64,000 bases of DNA from contig NZ_CP125781.1 of NCBI RefSeq assembly GCF_030053895.1, positions 2,604,001 to 2,668,000 on the forward strand, read 5' to 3'. The notes below the pieces were generated by a model that saw nothing but the letters and a program-made list of their open reading frames with translations, did no database searches and was not told the DNA's origin. The translations under genes were made by a program, and so were the position numbers. The stretch comes from Trabulsiella odontotermitis. Its GTDB lineage: Bacteria; Pseudomonadota; Gammaproteobacteria; Enterobacterales; Enterobacteriaceae. Below, in pieces: positions 36,163 to 44,223 of the stretch (its first letter is position 1; each line of letters starts with the position of its first letter).

Positions 36163-37527
36163 GTGATTAGTATATTCGACATGTTTAAGGTGGGGATTGG
36201 TCCCTCCTCTTCCCATACGGTAGGGCCAATGAAGGCCGGGAAGCAGTTCGTCGATGATCTGGTCGAAAAAGGACTGATTGATGACGTCACCCGTGTGGCG
36301 GTTGACGTTTACGGCTCGCTGTCCTTAACCGGTAAGGGCCACCATACCGACATCGCTATCATCATGGGTCTGGCGGGTAACCAGCCGGATACCGTGGATA
36401 TTGACGCGATACCGGCGTTTATCCGCGACGTACAAACGCGCGGTCGTCTGCTGCTGGCGCAGGGGCGTAAAGAGGTGGATTTCCCGCCGGATGACGGCAT
36501 GCGTTTTCGCAGCGACAACCTGCCGCTGCACGAGAACGGCATGACGGTTCACGCGTACGCGGGCGACAACGAAATCTACAGCAAAACTTACTACTCCGTC
36601 GGCGGGGGTTTTATCGTTGATGAAGAGCATTTCGGCAAAGACGTCGTCGGCGCAGTGGACGTGCCCTACCCGTTCAAATCGGCGCAAGAGATGCTCGGTT
36701 ATTGCAAAGAAACTGGCCTGTCACTCTCCGGCATGGTGATGAAAAATGAACTGGCGCTGCACAGCAAAGACGAGATTGATGCGTACTTCGCCAACGTCTG
36801 GCAAACCATGCAGGCCTGTATCGACCGCGGTATGAACACCGAAGGCGTACTGCCTGGCCCACTGCGTGTGCCACGTCGCGCCTCGGCGCTGCGCCGCCTG
36901 CTGGTCTCCAGTGATAAGCTCTCCAGCGACCCGATGGTCGTGGTTGACTGGGTGAACATGTTCGCGCTGGCAGTGAACGAAGAAAACGCCGCCGGTGGCC
37001 GGGTGGTCACTGCGCCGACTAACGGCGCCTGCGGTATCGTTCCTGCGGTGCTGGCCTATTACGATCACTTTATCGAACCCGTCAGCCCGGAAATCTACAC
37101 CCGCTATTTCCTCGCCTCCGGCGCCATTGGCGCGCTGTATAAGATGAACGCGTCGATCTCCGGTGCGGAAGTCGGTTGTCAGGGTGAAGTGGGTGTGGCC
37201 TGTTCGATGGCGGCAGCCGGTCTCGCGGAACTGCTGGGCGCCAGCCCGGAGCAGGTTTGCGTGGCGGCGGAAATCGGTATGGAACATAACCTCGGCCTGA
37301 CCTGCGACCCGGTGGCCGGTCAGGTACAGGTGCCGTGCATTGAGCGTAACGCTATTGCGTCCGTGAAAGCGATCAACGCGTCGCGGATGGCGATGCGTCG
37401 TACCAGCGAGCCGCGCGTTTCTCTCGATAAAGTCATTGAAACCATGTACGAAACCGGCAAAGACATGAACGCGAAATACCGTGAAACGTCGCGTGGCGGC
37501 CTGGCCATCAAAGTACAATGTGACTGA
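36163..37527 (+). CDS. sdaA: L-serine ammonia-lyase (deaminase) I
   Basis: Iron-sulfur enzyme that converts L-serine to pyruvate and ammonia. The 454 residues (E. coli length) start at GTG with AGGAG seven bases upstream, giving MISIFDMFKVGIGPSSSHT. The beta domain (about 1-155) contains GPSSSHTVGPMKAG; the alpha domain holds APTNGACGIVPAVLAYY and the cysteines that bind the cluster, including CDPVAGQVQVPC. The in-frame extension to 36106 is leader. The E. coli gene is controlled by Lrp and by glycine/leucine. Confidence 0.96.
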   Translation: MISIFDMFKVGIGPSSSHTVGPMKAGKQFVDDLVEKGLIDDVTRVAVDVYGSLSLTGKGHHTDIAIIMGLAGNQPDTVDIDAIPAFIRDVQTRGRLLLAQGRKEVDFPPDDGMRFRSDNLPLHENGMTVHAYAGDNEIYSKTYYSVGGGFIVDEEHFGKDVVGAVDVPYPFKSAQEMLGYCKETGLSLSGMVMKNELALHSKDEIDAYFANVWQTMQACIDRGMNTEGVLPGPLRVPRRASALRRLLVSSDKLSSDPMVVVDWVNMFALAVNEENAAGGRVVTAPTNGACGIVPAVLAYYDHFIEPVSPEIYTRYFLASGAIGALYKMNASISGAEVGCQGEVGVACSMAAAGLAELLGASPEQVCVAAEIGMEHNLGLTCDPVAGQVQVPCIERNAIASVKAINASRMAMRRTSEPRVSLDKVIETMYETGKDMNAKYRETSRGGLAIKVQCD

Positions 37528-37542
37528 CCCCGCATCTTTCTC

Positions 37543-37571
37543 ACGCCCGTCAACCTGACGGGCGTTTTTTT
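37543..37571 (+). terminator. Terminator after sdaA
   Basis: Ten-bp stem ACGCCCGTCA / TGACGGGCGT with a three-base loop and seven T. Classic intrinsic form. Confidence 0.95.
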
Positions 37572-37663
37572 ATCTCCTTCATCCTGCTCTTTTTTTTTAG
37601 CGCACTACACTTTCACTGTTGCGGTTGTTAATTCCCTTTACAGCACGATAACAGGCATCAGCA

Positions 37664-39289
37664 ATGCAAAATGCTCAGCGGGCCATTAAACAGTACCGAC
37701 AAAAGCGCATTATTATCTGTCTTGCGGTCGCGTTATTAACGCTATTAACCACACTGGCAGTGCGATTTATTTCGCAGCGCAGCCAAAATCAGCACCAGTT
37801 GCAAATTTCCGCGATTCACGCCGTAGAAACCATTGATAAGGTATTGTTACCATTAGAAAAACAACGTGCGGAATTGCTTCAGCTCGTCGGTCAGCCTTGC
37901 GCAGCGGTCAACCTGACATTGCGTACAGAAGCGGCTGCATTGCAGACGTTGCGTTCTATTGCGCTGGTGAAATCCGGCACGCTGTATTGTTCAAGCGTAC
38001 TGGGTGAACGCAATGTCGTTATTCACGACGTGGTGAGCACGTTGCCCAGCGATTCGCCACAACTCCTGCTGTTTACCGATAACACCCTGATTAAAGGTCG
38101 TCCGCTGCTGTTGCAATGGTATCCCGCCGTAAATGATGCCGGTAGCGGCGTGCTGATGAGCGTGAATATTGATCTGCTCAGCACGCTGATGCTGGAGCCG
38201 CAAAAGCCGCTCATCAACAGCATCAGCCTGACGGTGAAAGACCGCCATCTGTCGGATGCGAGCGGCGTCATGACGGCGCTTAATGTGCCCGCGTCCGATC
38301 AGGTTTTTAGCCTGCCCTCGACGCATTTTCCGTTTACCGTCAATCTCATCAGCCCGGGCACCACCGAACTGGCGCTGAAATCCCTGCCCACCCAGTTACC
38401 GCTGGCGCTGATCCTCAGTCTGTTACTGGCGGGCATCGCCTGGCTCGTCACCGCCAGCCGGATGAGTTTTTCGTGGGAAATTAATATGGGGGTGGCGTCG
38501 CAGGAATTTGATGTCTGGTGCCAGCCGTTGCTGAATGCCGCCGACCACCAGTGCGTGGGTGTGGAGATCCTGCTGCGCTGGGACAACCCGCGGTTAGGGC
38601 CGATCCCGCCGGATGTGTTTATCCCGCTGGCGGAAGAACATCATCTGATTGAAACACTGACACGCTATGTGATTAGCGAGACCGTGCGGCAGATTGAGGT
38701 ATTTCCCAAAAGCCCGCTGTTTCACGTCGGATTTAACGTGGCGGCGAGCCATTTCGTCGACGGTAAATTGCTGCGCGACCTGAATCATTACTGGTTCAGC
38801 GCCCATCCGCATCAACAACTGATTGTGGAGCTGACGGAGCGGAATGACATTCACGATGTGGATTACCGGTTGATCAGAGAATTGCATCGCAAAGGTATCA
38901 AACTGGCGATCGACGATTTTGGCACCGGCAACAGTTCGTTTTCCTGGTTGGAAAAACTGCGCCCGGACGTGCTGAAAATCGATAAGTCGTTTACCCATGC
39001 CATCGGCACCGACGCGGTGAACTCGACAGTGACGGACATTATTATCGCGCTGGGTCAGCGGCTGAAGATTCAACTGGTTGCAGAAGGGGTGGAAACGCAG
39101 GAGCAGGCGCAGTATCTGTTCCTGCATGGCGTACATATTCTGCAGGGGTATTTGTATGCGCGCCCGATGCCGCTGAGCGCGCTTCCGCAGTGGCTGGCAG
39201 AGTATCTGCCGCGGCTGCCGTCGCAGCATGAGGGGCATCCTGGCCCCTCAAGCCGCAGCATTGAGGATTACTCTTCTTCGTCGTCGTGA
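37664..39289 (+). CDS. pdeD: Cyclic-di-GMP phosphodiesterase PdeD (YoaD)
   Basis: Membrane-bound CSS-EAL enzyme hydrolysing c-di-GMP. Of 541 residues, membrane segment one is at about 16-36 and segment two near 245-262. Between them is a periplasmic CSS domain with Cys79 and the CSS motif at 109-111, the redox pair controlled by DsbA/DsbB in this family. The EAL domain starts near 285; its signature is GVEILLRW (Glu301), with DDFGTG at 417-422, KIDKSF, VAEGVE and QGYLYARP, so it looks active. The 3' end overlaps convergent yoaE by 22 bases. Confidence 0.94.
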   Translation: MQNAQRAIKQYRQKRIIICLAVALLTLLTTLAVRFISQRSQNQHQLQISAIHAVETIDKVLLPLEKQRAELLQLVGQPCAAVNLTLRTEAAALQTLRSIALVKSGTLYCSSVLGERNVVIHDVVSTLPSDSPQLLLFTDNTLIKGRPLLLQWYPAVNDAGSGVLMSVNIDLLSTLMLEPQKPLINSISLTVKDRHLSDASGVMTALNVPASDQVFSLPSTHFPFTVNLISPGTTELALKSLPTQLPLALILSLLLAGIAWLVTASRMSFSWEINMGVASQEFDVWCQPLLNAADHQCVGVEILLRWDNPRLGPIPPDVFIPLAEEHHLIETLTRYVISETVRQIEVFPKSPLFHVGFNVAASHFVDGKLLRDLNHYWFSAHPHQQLIVELTERNDIHDVDYRLIRELHRKGIKLAIDDFGTGNSSFSWLEKLRPDVLKIDKSFTHAIGTDAVNSTVTDIIIALGQRLKIQLVAEGVETQEQAQYLFLHGVHILQGYLYARPMPLSALPQWLAEYLPRLPSQHEGHPGPSSRSIEDYSSSSS

Positions 39290-40833
39290 TGCGCTTGCTC
39301 TTTAACAATACGCACGAGATCAACACGGTAGTCGTTTGCCGCCACAATGGTGATGCGCAGCGGCGGCAGTTCAATCATGTCGCCCACCTGCGGGATCTGC
39401 CCGTTGACGGCGATCACCAGCCCGGCGACGGTCGCCACTTCCTGGTCGTCATCAACCAGCGTGTCCATGCCCAGCATTTGCTGCAGAGCGTGGAGATCGG
39501 TGGAACCTTTGACCAGCCAGCCGTCGCCATCGGTGATAATTTCCGGCGTTTCGTCGGCATCCGGGAATTCCCCGGCAATCGCTTCCAGCACGTCCAGCGG
39601 CGTAACCAGCCCCTGTACCACGCCGAATTCGTTGGTGACAATCACAAAGCTGCCACGCGCCCGGCGCAACACCCCCAACAGGTTGATCGGGTCGAGGGTT
39701 TCCGGCACCACAATCGCCGGAGAAGCCGAGGCGATAGCGGCGACGTCTTCGCCGGCTTCCAGCGCCACCAGCATCTCTTTGGCGCGCACAATACCGATGA
39801 TTTCATCCAGTTCGCCACGGCACACCGGGAACAGGCTGTGCGGCGACGAGAGCAGTTGCTCGCGGATTTCAGCGGTACTCAGGTTAGCATCAACCCAGCT
39901 TATTTCCCCGCGCGGGGTCATGATGCTGCGCAGCGAGCGCGAGGCCAGCGTCAGTACGCCGTTGATCATATAGCGCTCTTCTTCGGCGAACGCCCCTTCC
40001 GTGACCGGCACCGGCGACGACGGGCTGTCGGCATCATGCTGAGCGGAGGCCTGTTTGCGACCGCCCATCAGGCGCAGGATCGCATCCGCCGTTCTGGCGC
40101 GCAGCGGCAGCGTCGACTGGTGACGAATAAAGTTACGGCGGGCAATCTGGTTAAACAGCTCGATGATTATCGAGAAGCCAATCGCCGCATACAGGTAACC
40201 TTTCGGAATATGGAAACCAAAGCCTTCCGCCACCAGGCTGAGACCAATCATCAGCAGGAAACTCAGACAGAGCACCACCACTGTCGGATGTTGGTTAACG
40301 AAGCGGGTCAGCGGTTTAGAGGCCAGTAGCATCACTGCCATCGCAATCACCACCGCCGCCATCATCACCGGGAGATGGTTGACCATCCCGACCGCCGTGA
40401 TGACCGCATCCAGTGAGAACACCGCATCCAGCACCACAATTTGCAGCACGACGACCCAGAAACTGGCATAGCCTTTGCCGTGGCCTTCGTCATGCTGGCG
40501 ATTTTCCAGCCGTTCATGGAGTTCGGTTGTCGCTTTGAACAACAGGAATATCCCCCCGAGCAGCATGATCAGGTCACGGCCGGAAAAACTGTATTCCCAG
40601 ATGCTGAACAATGGTCGGGTGAGCGTCACCATCCACGAAATCACGGAGAGCAGCGCCAGACGCATCACCAGCGCCAGTGACAGGCCGATCAGGCGCGCTT
40701 TATCACGCTGTTTTGGCGGCAGTTTGTCAGCCAAAATCGCGATAAACACCAGGTTATCGATGCCGAGGACAATTTCCAGCACCACCAGCGTCAACAGGCC
40801 GACCCAGATGGAGGGATCCATTAAGAATTCCAT
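39268..40833 (-). CDS. yoaE: TerC/CBS/CorC-domain membrane protein YoaE
   Basis: A 521-residue inner-membrane protein: a TerC-type seven-helix domain (about 1-240) with the acidic motifs EIVLGIDNLVF and DAVFSLDAV, a pair of CBS domains (about 295-420, MTPRGEISWVD, NEFGVVQGLVTPLDVLEAI), and a CorC_HlyC domain (about 435-515). TerC proteins are linked to metal-ion export, often Mn(II), in other species; the substrate here is unproven. It is convergent and overlapping with pdeD, and divergent from the man operon. Confidence 0.93.
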   Translation of the reverse strand: MEFLMDPSIWVGLLTLVVLEIVLGIDNLVFIAILADKLPPKQRDKARLIGLSLALVMRLALLSVISWMVTLTRPLFSIWEYSFSGRDLIMLLGGIFLLFKATTELHERLENRQHDEGHGKGYASFWVVVLQIVVLDAVFSLDAVITAVGMVNHLPVMMAAVVIAMAVMLLASKPLTRFVNQHPTVVVLCLSFLLMIGLSLVAEGFGFHIPKGYLYAAIGFSIIIELFNQIARRNFIRHQSTLPLRARTADAILRLMGGRKQASAQHDADSPSSPVPVTEGAFAEEERYMINGVLTLASRSLRSIMTPRGEISWVDANLSTAEIREQLLSSPHSLFPVCRGELDEIIGIVRAKEMLVALEAGEDVAAIASASPAIVVPETLDPINLLGVLRRARGSFVIVTNEFGVVQGLVTPLDVLEAIAGEFPDADETPEIITDGDGWLVKGSTDLHALQQMLGMDTLVDDDQEVATVAGLVIAVNGQIPQVGDMIELPPLRITIVAANDYRVDLVRIVKEQAHHDDEEE

Positions 40834-41288
40834 GTCTGACTCCTGCTATGGGCGCACGTTGTCGTTCCGGGAGTTCCGGCAGGCGTGACAAAAACGGGTG
40901 AGAAACGAGGCTGGCGCGAGGCGCCGGTTTGCCAGGTGGCGAAGCACCTGAAAGAGATGTGGCGTCGGTGACGGTCCATATAACGGGTTACCCCTGTACT
41001 CCTGTCTGATTAAACTGGAGGTAAACATATCAAAGAATATCGGTTTGACGCAAAGATTTACCTGAATTTGCAAAAAACACGATTTTTTGCACCGCAAAAT
41101 TATTAATCGTCTATAACTAAATTACGGATCTTCATCACATTAATTATTTTTTCACTATCTAAAATAGTTCGCGGAAGTCTTAGTTTTTTATGCTCGAACC
41201 CTTGTCTGAATCGATTCGGTTACTGACAAAGTCTCAAGGTGCATCTAAAGGCAGTGGTGCATAAATAGATAATAAGAGGAGGTAGCAA
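40834..41288. other. Intergenic control region yoaE / manX
   Basis: No gene is supported in these 455 bases. The right part (41100-41200) is A+T-rich and carries the presumed man operon promoter and operators. An AGAGGAGG ribosome site at 41275-41282 serves the GTG start of the manX remnant, so the expression signals of the damaged operon look intact. Confidence 0.5.
41118..41170 (+). promoter_or_regulatory. Putative CRP and Mlc operators of the man operon
   Basis: A CRP-type right half TCACA at 41135-41139 within ACGGATCTTCATCACAT, and an inverted repeat TATTTT (41145-41150) / AAAATA (41161-41166), which resembles Mlc sites. E. coli manXYZ is known to be controlled by both factors. The assignment is by resemblance and place only; the CRP left half is poor. 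Confidence 0.4.
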
Positions 41289-41472
41289 GTGACGATTGCT
41301 ATTGTGATAGGCACACATGGTTGGGCTGCAGAACAACTGCTGAAAACAGCAGAAATGTTGCTGGGCGAGCAGGAGAACGTCGGCTGGATTGATTTCGTCC
41401 CAGGCGAAAACGCAGAAACGCTCATCGAGAAATACAACGCGAAGTTGGCAAATCTCGACACCAGTAAAGGCG
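41289..41472 (+). pseudogene. manX: Truncated manX: N-terminal 61 codons of PTS mannose EIIAB
   Basis: The first 61 codons (MTIAIVIGTHGWAAEQLLKT onward to TSKG) match the EIIA(Man) N-terminus and keep the phosphorylatable His10. Homology then stops abruptly inside AAAGGCGG; the frame runs on for 38 unrelated residues to a TGA at 41588. About 262 codons, including all of the EIIB domain with its phospho-histidine, are absent when compared with the 323-residue E. coli protein. The GTG start and ribosome site are intact, so a 99-residue fragment may be made. Not functional as a PTS component. Confidence 0.92.
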
Positions 41473-41892
41473 GCCGAAACCGGCAACCTGACAGCGCTCT
41501 CCTGGATCCACGTCTCTTCCCTCTTCCTGCAGGCAATGCGTATCGCCATCCCGGCGGTTATCGTGGCAATTTCTGTCGGCACGAGTGAAGTTCAGGGCAT
41601 GCTGAACGCGATTCCGGAAGTGGTGACCAGTGGTCTGAACATCGCCGGTGGCATGATCGTGGTCGTTGGTTATGCGATGGTCATCAACATGATGCGCGCA
41701 GGCTACCTGATGCCGTTCTTCTACCTCGGTTTCGTCACCGCGGCATTCACTAACTTCAACCTGGTTGCTCTGGGTGTTATCGGCGCAGTGATGGCTATTC
41801 TGTACATCCAGCTGAGCCCGAAATACAACCGCGTCGCGGGTGGGTCAGTGCAGGCCGCTGGTAATAACGATCTCGATAACGAACTGGACTAA
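41467..41892 (+). pseudogene. manY: Truncated manY: C-terminal half of PTS mannose EIIC
   Basis: In another frame from manX, the sequence from KAAETGNLTALSWIHVSS to LDNELD matches residues about 126-266 of E. coli ManY (EIIC membrane subunit). The first roughly 125 codons, with the start codon and early helices, are missing and no ribosome site leads into this piece. The reading frame is otherwise undamaged, so the break is recent or the result of one event. The stop lies just before manZ. Confidence 0.92.
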
Positions 41893-41904
41893 CAGGTGAG
41901 CGAA

Positions 41905-42756
41905 ATGGTTGATATCACTAAAACTACTACCGAGAAAAAACTCACTCCGGGTGATATTCGTGGCGTGTTCATCCGTTCTAACCTGTTCCAGGGTTCATGG
42001 AACTTCGAACGTATGCAGGCGCTGGGTTTCTGCTTCTCGATGGTACCGGCAATTAAACGCCTGTACCCGGAGAACAACGATGCGCGCCGTCAGGCGATTA
42101 AGCGTCACCTGGAATTCTTCAACACCCATCCTTACGTTGCGGCCCCGGTTCTGGGCGTTACGCTGGCGATGGAAGAGCAGCGCGCTAACGGTGCGGAGAT
42201 CGACGACGGTGCCATCAACGGTATCAAAGTGGGTCTGATGGGACCGCTGGCCGGTGTGGGCGACCCGATTTTCTGGGGTACGGTACGTCCGGTATTTGCG
42301 GCGCTGGGTGCCGGTATCGCGATGAGCGGCAGCCTGCTCGGTCCGTTGCTGTTCTTCGTTCTGTTCAACCTGGTTCGTCTGTTGACCCGTTACTACGGTG
42401 TGGCATACGGTTACCGTAAAGGGGTGGATATCGTTCAGGACATGGGCGGCGGCTTCCTGCAGAAACTGACAGAGGGGGCGTCAATCCTCGGTCTGTTTGT
42501 CATGGGGGCGCTGGTTAACAAGTGGACGCACGTGAACATCCCGCTGGTGGTTTCTACCATCACCGGTCAGGATGGCCAGACGCGTGTCACCACCGTGCAG
42601 ACCATCCTTGATCAGTTAATGCCGGGCCTGGTGCCTCTGCTGCTGACCTTCGCCTGTATGTGGCTGCTGCGTAAGAAAGTGAACCCGCTGTGGATCATCG
42701 TTGGCTTCTTCGTCATCGGTATCGTGGGCTACGCTATCGGCCTGTTGGGTCTGTAA
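41905..42756 (+). CDS. manZ: PTS mannose transporter subunit EIID
   Basis: EIID membrane subunit of the mannose/glucosamine/2-deoxyglucose PTS, about 283 residues, intact: DIRGVFIRSNLFQGSWNFER, GLMGPLAGVGDPIFWGTV and the C-terminal membrane segments are present. The ATG at 41905 is preferred (AGGTGAG upstream); GTG 41896 would add MSE. With manX and manY broken upstream, this protein has no partner to form the EIICD channel encoded in this window. Confidence 0.95.
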   Translation: MVDITKTTTEKKLTPGDIRGVFIRSNLFQGSWNFERMQALGFCFSMVPAIKRLYPENNDARRQAIKRHLEFFNTHPYVAAPVLGVTLAMEEQRANGAEIDDGAINGIKVGLMGPLAGVGDPIFWGTVRPVFAALGAGIAMSGSLLGPLLFFVLFNLVRLLTRYYGVAYGYRKGVDIVQDMGGGFLQKLTEGASILGLFVMGALVNKWTHVNIPLVVSTITGQDGQTRVTTVQTILDQLMPGLVPLLLTFACMWLLRKKVNPLWIIVGFFVIGIVGYAIGLLGL

Positions 42757-42771
42757 TCTGTTCGCTGTATG

Positions 42772-42800
42772 CCGGGGGCCCTGCGCCCCCGGTTTTTTTT
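42772..42800 (+). terminator. Terminator after manZ
   Basis: Eight-bp GC stem CCGGGGGC / GCCCCCGG with a five-base loop followed by eight T; ends the man operon just before the yobD ribosome site. Confidence 0.93.
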
Positions 42801-42813
42801 ATCCGGAGGCTTA

Positions 42814-43272
42814 ATGACAATCACGGACTGGATACTGATTATTTTTATCGTCGCCCTGCTCGCTTACGCCCTCTATGATCAGTTCATCATGCCGCGCCGC
42901 AATGGTCCTCTGCTGCTTTCCATTCCCCTGCTGCGCCGTAACCGCGTGGACGGGATTATTTTTGTCGGTCTGGTCGCCATACTTATCTACAACAACGTGA
43001 CACAACATGGCGCGATCGTGACCACCTGGCTGCTCAGCGCGCTGGCGCTTATGGGACTGTATCTGTTCTGGATCCGCACCCCGAGAATTCTGTTCAAACA
43101 AACGGGATTTTTCTTCGCCAACGTCTGGATAAATTATAACCGCATTAAAGAGATGAATTTATCTGAGGACGGCGTGCTGGTAATGCAATTAGAACATCGG
43201 CGGTTGCTTATTCGCGTTCGAAATATCGACGATCTGGAAAAGATATATAAACTTCTCGTTTCAACTCAATAA
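42814..43272 (+). CDS. yobD: UPF0266 membrane protein YobD
   Basis: A 152-residue protein with three membrane segments in the first 90 residues and a soluble C-terminal part ending near DDLEKIYKLL. ATG 42814 follows a GGAGG site and gives the E. coli length. Function unknown. In E. coli it also sits between manZ and mntP. Two MntR-type palindromes begin directly after its stop. Confidence 0.92.
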   Translation: MTITDWILIIFIVALLAYALYDQFIMPRRNGPLLLSIPLLRRNRVDGIIFVGLVAILIYNNVTQHGAIVTTWLLSALALMGLYLFWIRTPRILFKQTGFFFANVWINYNRIKEMNLSEDGVLVMQLEHRRLLIRVRNIDDLEKIYKLLVSTQ

Positions 43273-43278
43273 GTTAAA

Positions 43279-43298
43279 GACATAGCCATCGCTATATT
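43279..43298. promoter_or_regulatory. MntR-type palindrome 1 upstream of mntP
   Basis: GACATAGC-CATC-GCTATATT matches the E. coli MntR box AACATAGC-N4-GCTATGTT at 14 of 16 fixed positions. MntR with Mn(II) is known to activate mntP in E. coli. Confidence 0.75.
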
Positions 43299-43321
43299 TC
43301 ACTGAATTTTCCGCGGTGAAC

Positions 43322-43341
43322 AATATAGCAATGGCTATAAC
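43322..43341. promoter_or_regulatory. MntR-type palindrome 2 upstream of mntP
   Basis: AATATAGC-AATG-GCTATAAC keeps the ATAGC-N4-GCTAT core exactly. Its centre is 43 bp from that of palindrome 1, about four helix turns. Because each unit is self-palindromic, the two also form a large imperfect inverted repeat with each other (43282-43338). Confidence 0.7.
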
Positions 43342-43394
43342 CCTCACGTTCTTTCCTCCTATTTTTTAACGATTTCATTACCAATAAATTTAAA

Positions 43395-43409
43395 TGAAAA
43401 TCGTTATCA
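43395..43409. promoter_or_regulatory. Fur-box-like site upstream of mntP
   Basis: TGAAAAT-C-GTTATCA fits the 7-1-7 Fur pattern TGATAAT-N-ATTATCA with one mismatch per half. E. coli mntP is known to respond to Fur as well as MntR. Confidence 0.7.
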
Positions 43410-43477
43410 ATAAGTAATATAAATAATGATTTCCTGTTGTTGTTTTATATTCAAAAAATATGTTAAGGTTGCGCCCG

Positions 43478-43640
43478 TCGTTGGGGAGTAGCCGATTTCC
43501 TTTCCCGGAGATGTACGTATCAACATACTCGTTGCAAAACGTGGTACGTACGGATGACCAGCCCGCTGGTGATCAGGCGAGACCATAGACGCATCGACTG
43601 CTGTTTACTGGGGGCAGTGATGTGTCATATGGAGATACCC
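43478..43640 (+). ncRNA. yybP-ykoY manganese riboswitch leader of mntP
   Basis: The leader contains the family hallmarks GGGGAGTAGCCG at 43483-43494, paired GTACGTA and TACGTAC arms flanking CATACTCG, and a GAGACCATAG segment near 43580. This layout matches the known E. coli mntP leader, which senses Mn(II) and raises translation of the exporter. Limits are approximate because no covariance search could be run. Confidence 0.85.
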
Positions 43641-43656
43641 CGGTCAGGACACACCC

Positions 43657-44223
43657 ATGAATTTGTCTGCCACTATTCTTCTCGCGTTTGGCATGTCGAT
43701 GGACGCTTTCGCCGCGTCTATCGGGAAAGGCGCGACGCTGCATAAACCTAAATTCTCTGAAGCCCTGCGTACGGGTCTTATTTTTGGCGTCATCGAAACG
43801 CTGACTCCGCTGATCGGCTGGGGACTCGGCATGCTGGCGAGTCAGTTTGTGCTGGAATGGAACCACTGGATCGCCTTCGTGTTGCTGGTCTTTCTTGGCA
43901 TACGAATGATTGTGGAAGGGGTTCGTGGCGATGATGACGAAGAAACGCTGGCACCGAACCGTCATGGTTTCTGGTTGCTGGTGACCACCGCGATTGCCAC
44001 CAGCCTGGACGCCATGGCCGTCGGAGTGGGCCTCGCCTTCCTGCAGGTCAGCATTGTGACCACCGCGCTGGCTATCGGCTGCGCCACGCTGATTATGTCG
44101 ACCCTCGGGATGATGATCGGACGTTTTATCGGCCCGTTGCTCGGCAAACGGGCGGAAATTCTCGGCGGGATTGTGCTGATTGGCATTGGCTCGCAGATCC
44201 TCTGGAGCCACTTCGCCGGTTAA
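43657..44223 (+). CDS. mntP: Manganese efflux pump MntP
   Basis: A 188-residue inner-membrane Mn(II) exporter built from two related three-helix halves, each with an acidic motif: GMSMDAFAASIGKG (12-25) and TSLDAMAVGVGLAF in the second half. The ATG follows AGGA by six bases. Preceded by MntR and Fur sites and the Mn riboswitch, so transcription and translation both respond to metal. Its stop overlaps the stop of convergent rlmA. Confidence 0.96.
   Translation: MNLSATILLAFGMSMDAFAASIGKGATLHKPKFSEALRTGLIFGVIETLTPLIGWGLGMLASQFVLEWNHWIAFVLLVFLGIRMIVEGVRGDDDEETLAPNRHGFWLLVTTAIATSLDAMAVGVGLAFLQVSIVTTALAIGCATLIMSTLGMMIGRFIGPLLGKRAEILGGIVLIGIGSQILWSHFAG

Noticed and set aside
43282..43338. Large imperfect inverted repeat after yobD, first read as a terminator or small RNA hairpin
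   Set aside because: There is no T-run, and each arm is itself a palindrome fitting the MntR box, which explains the symmetry better.
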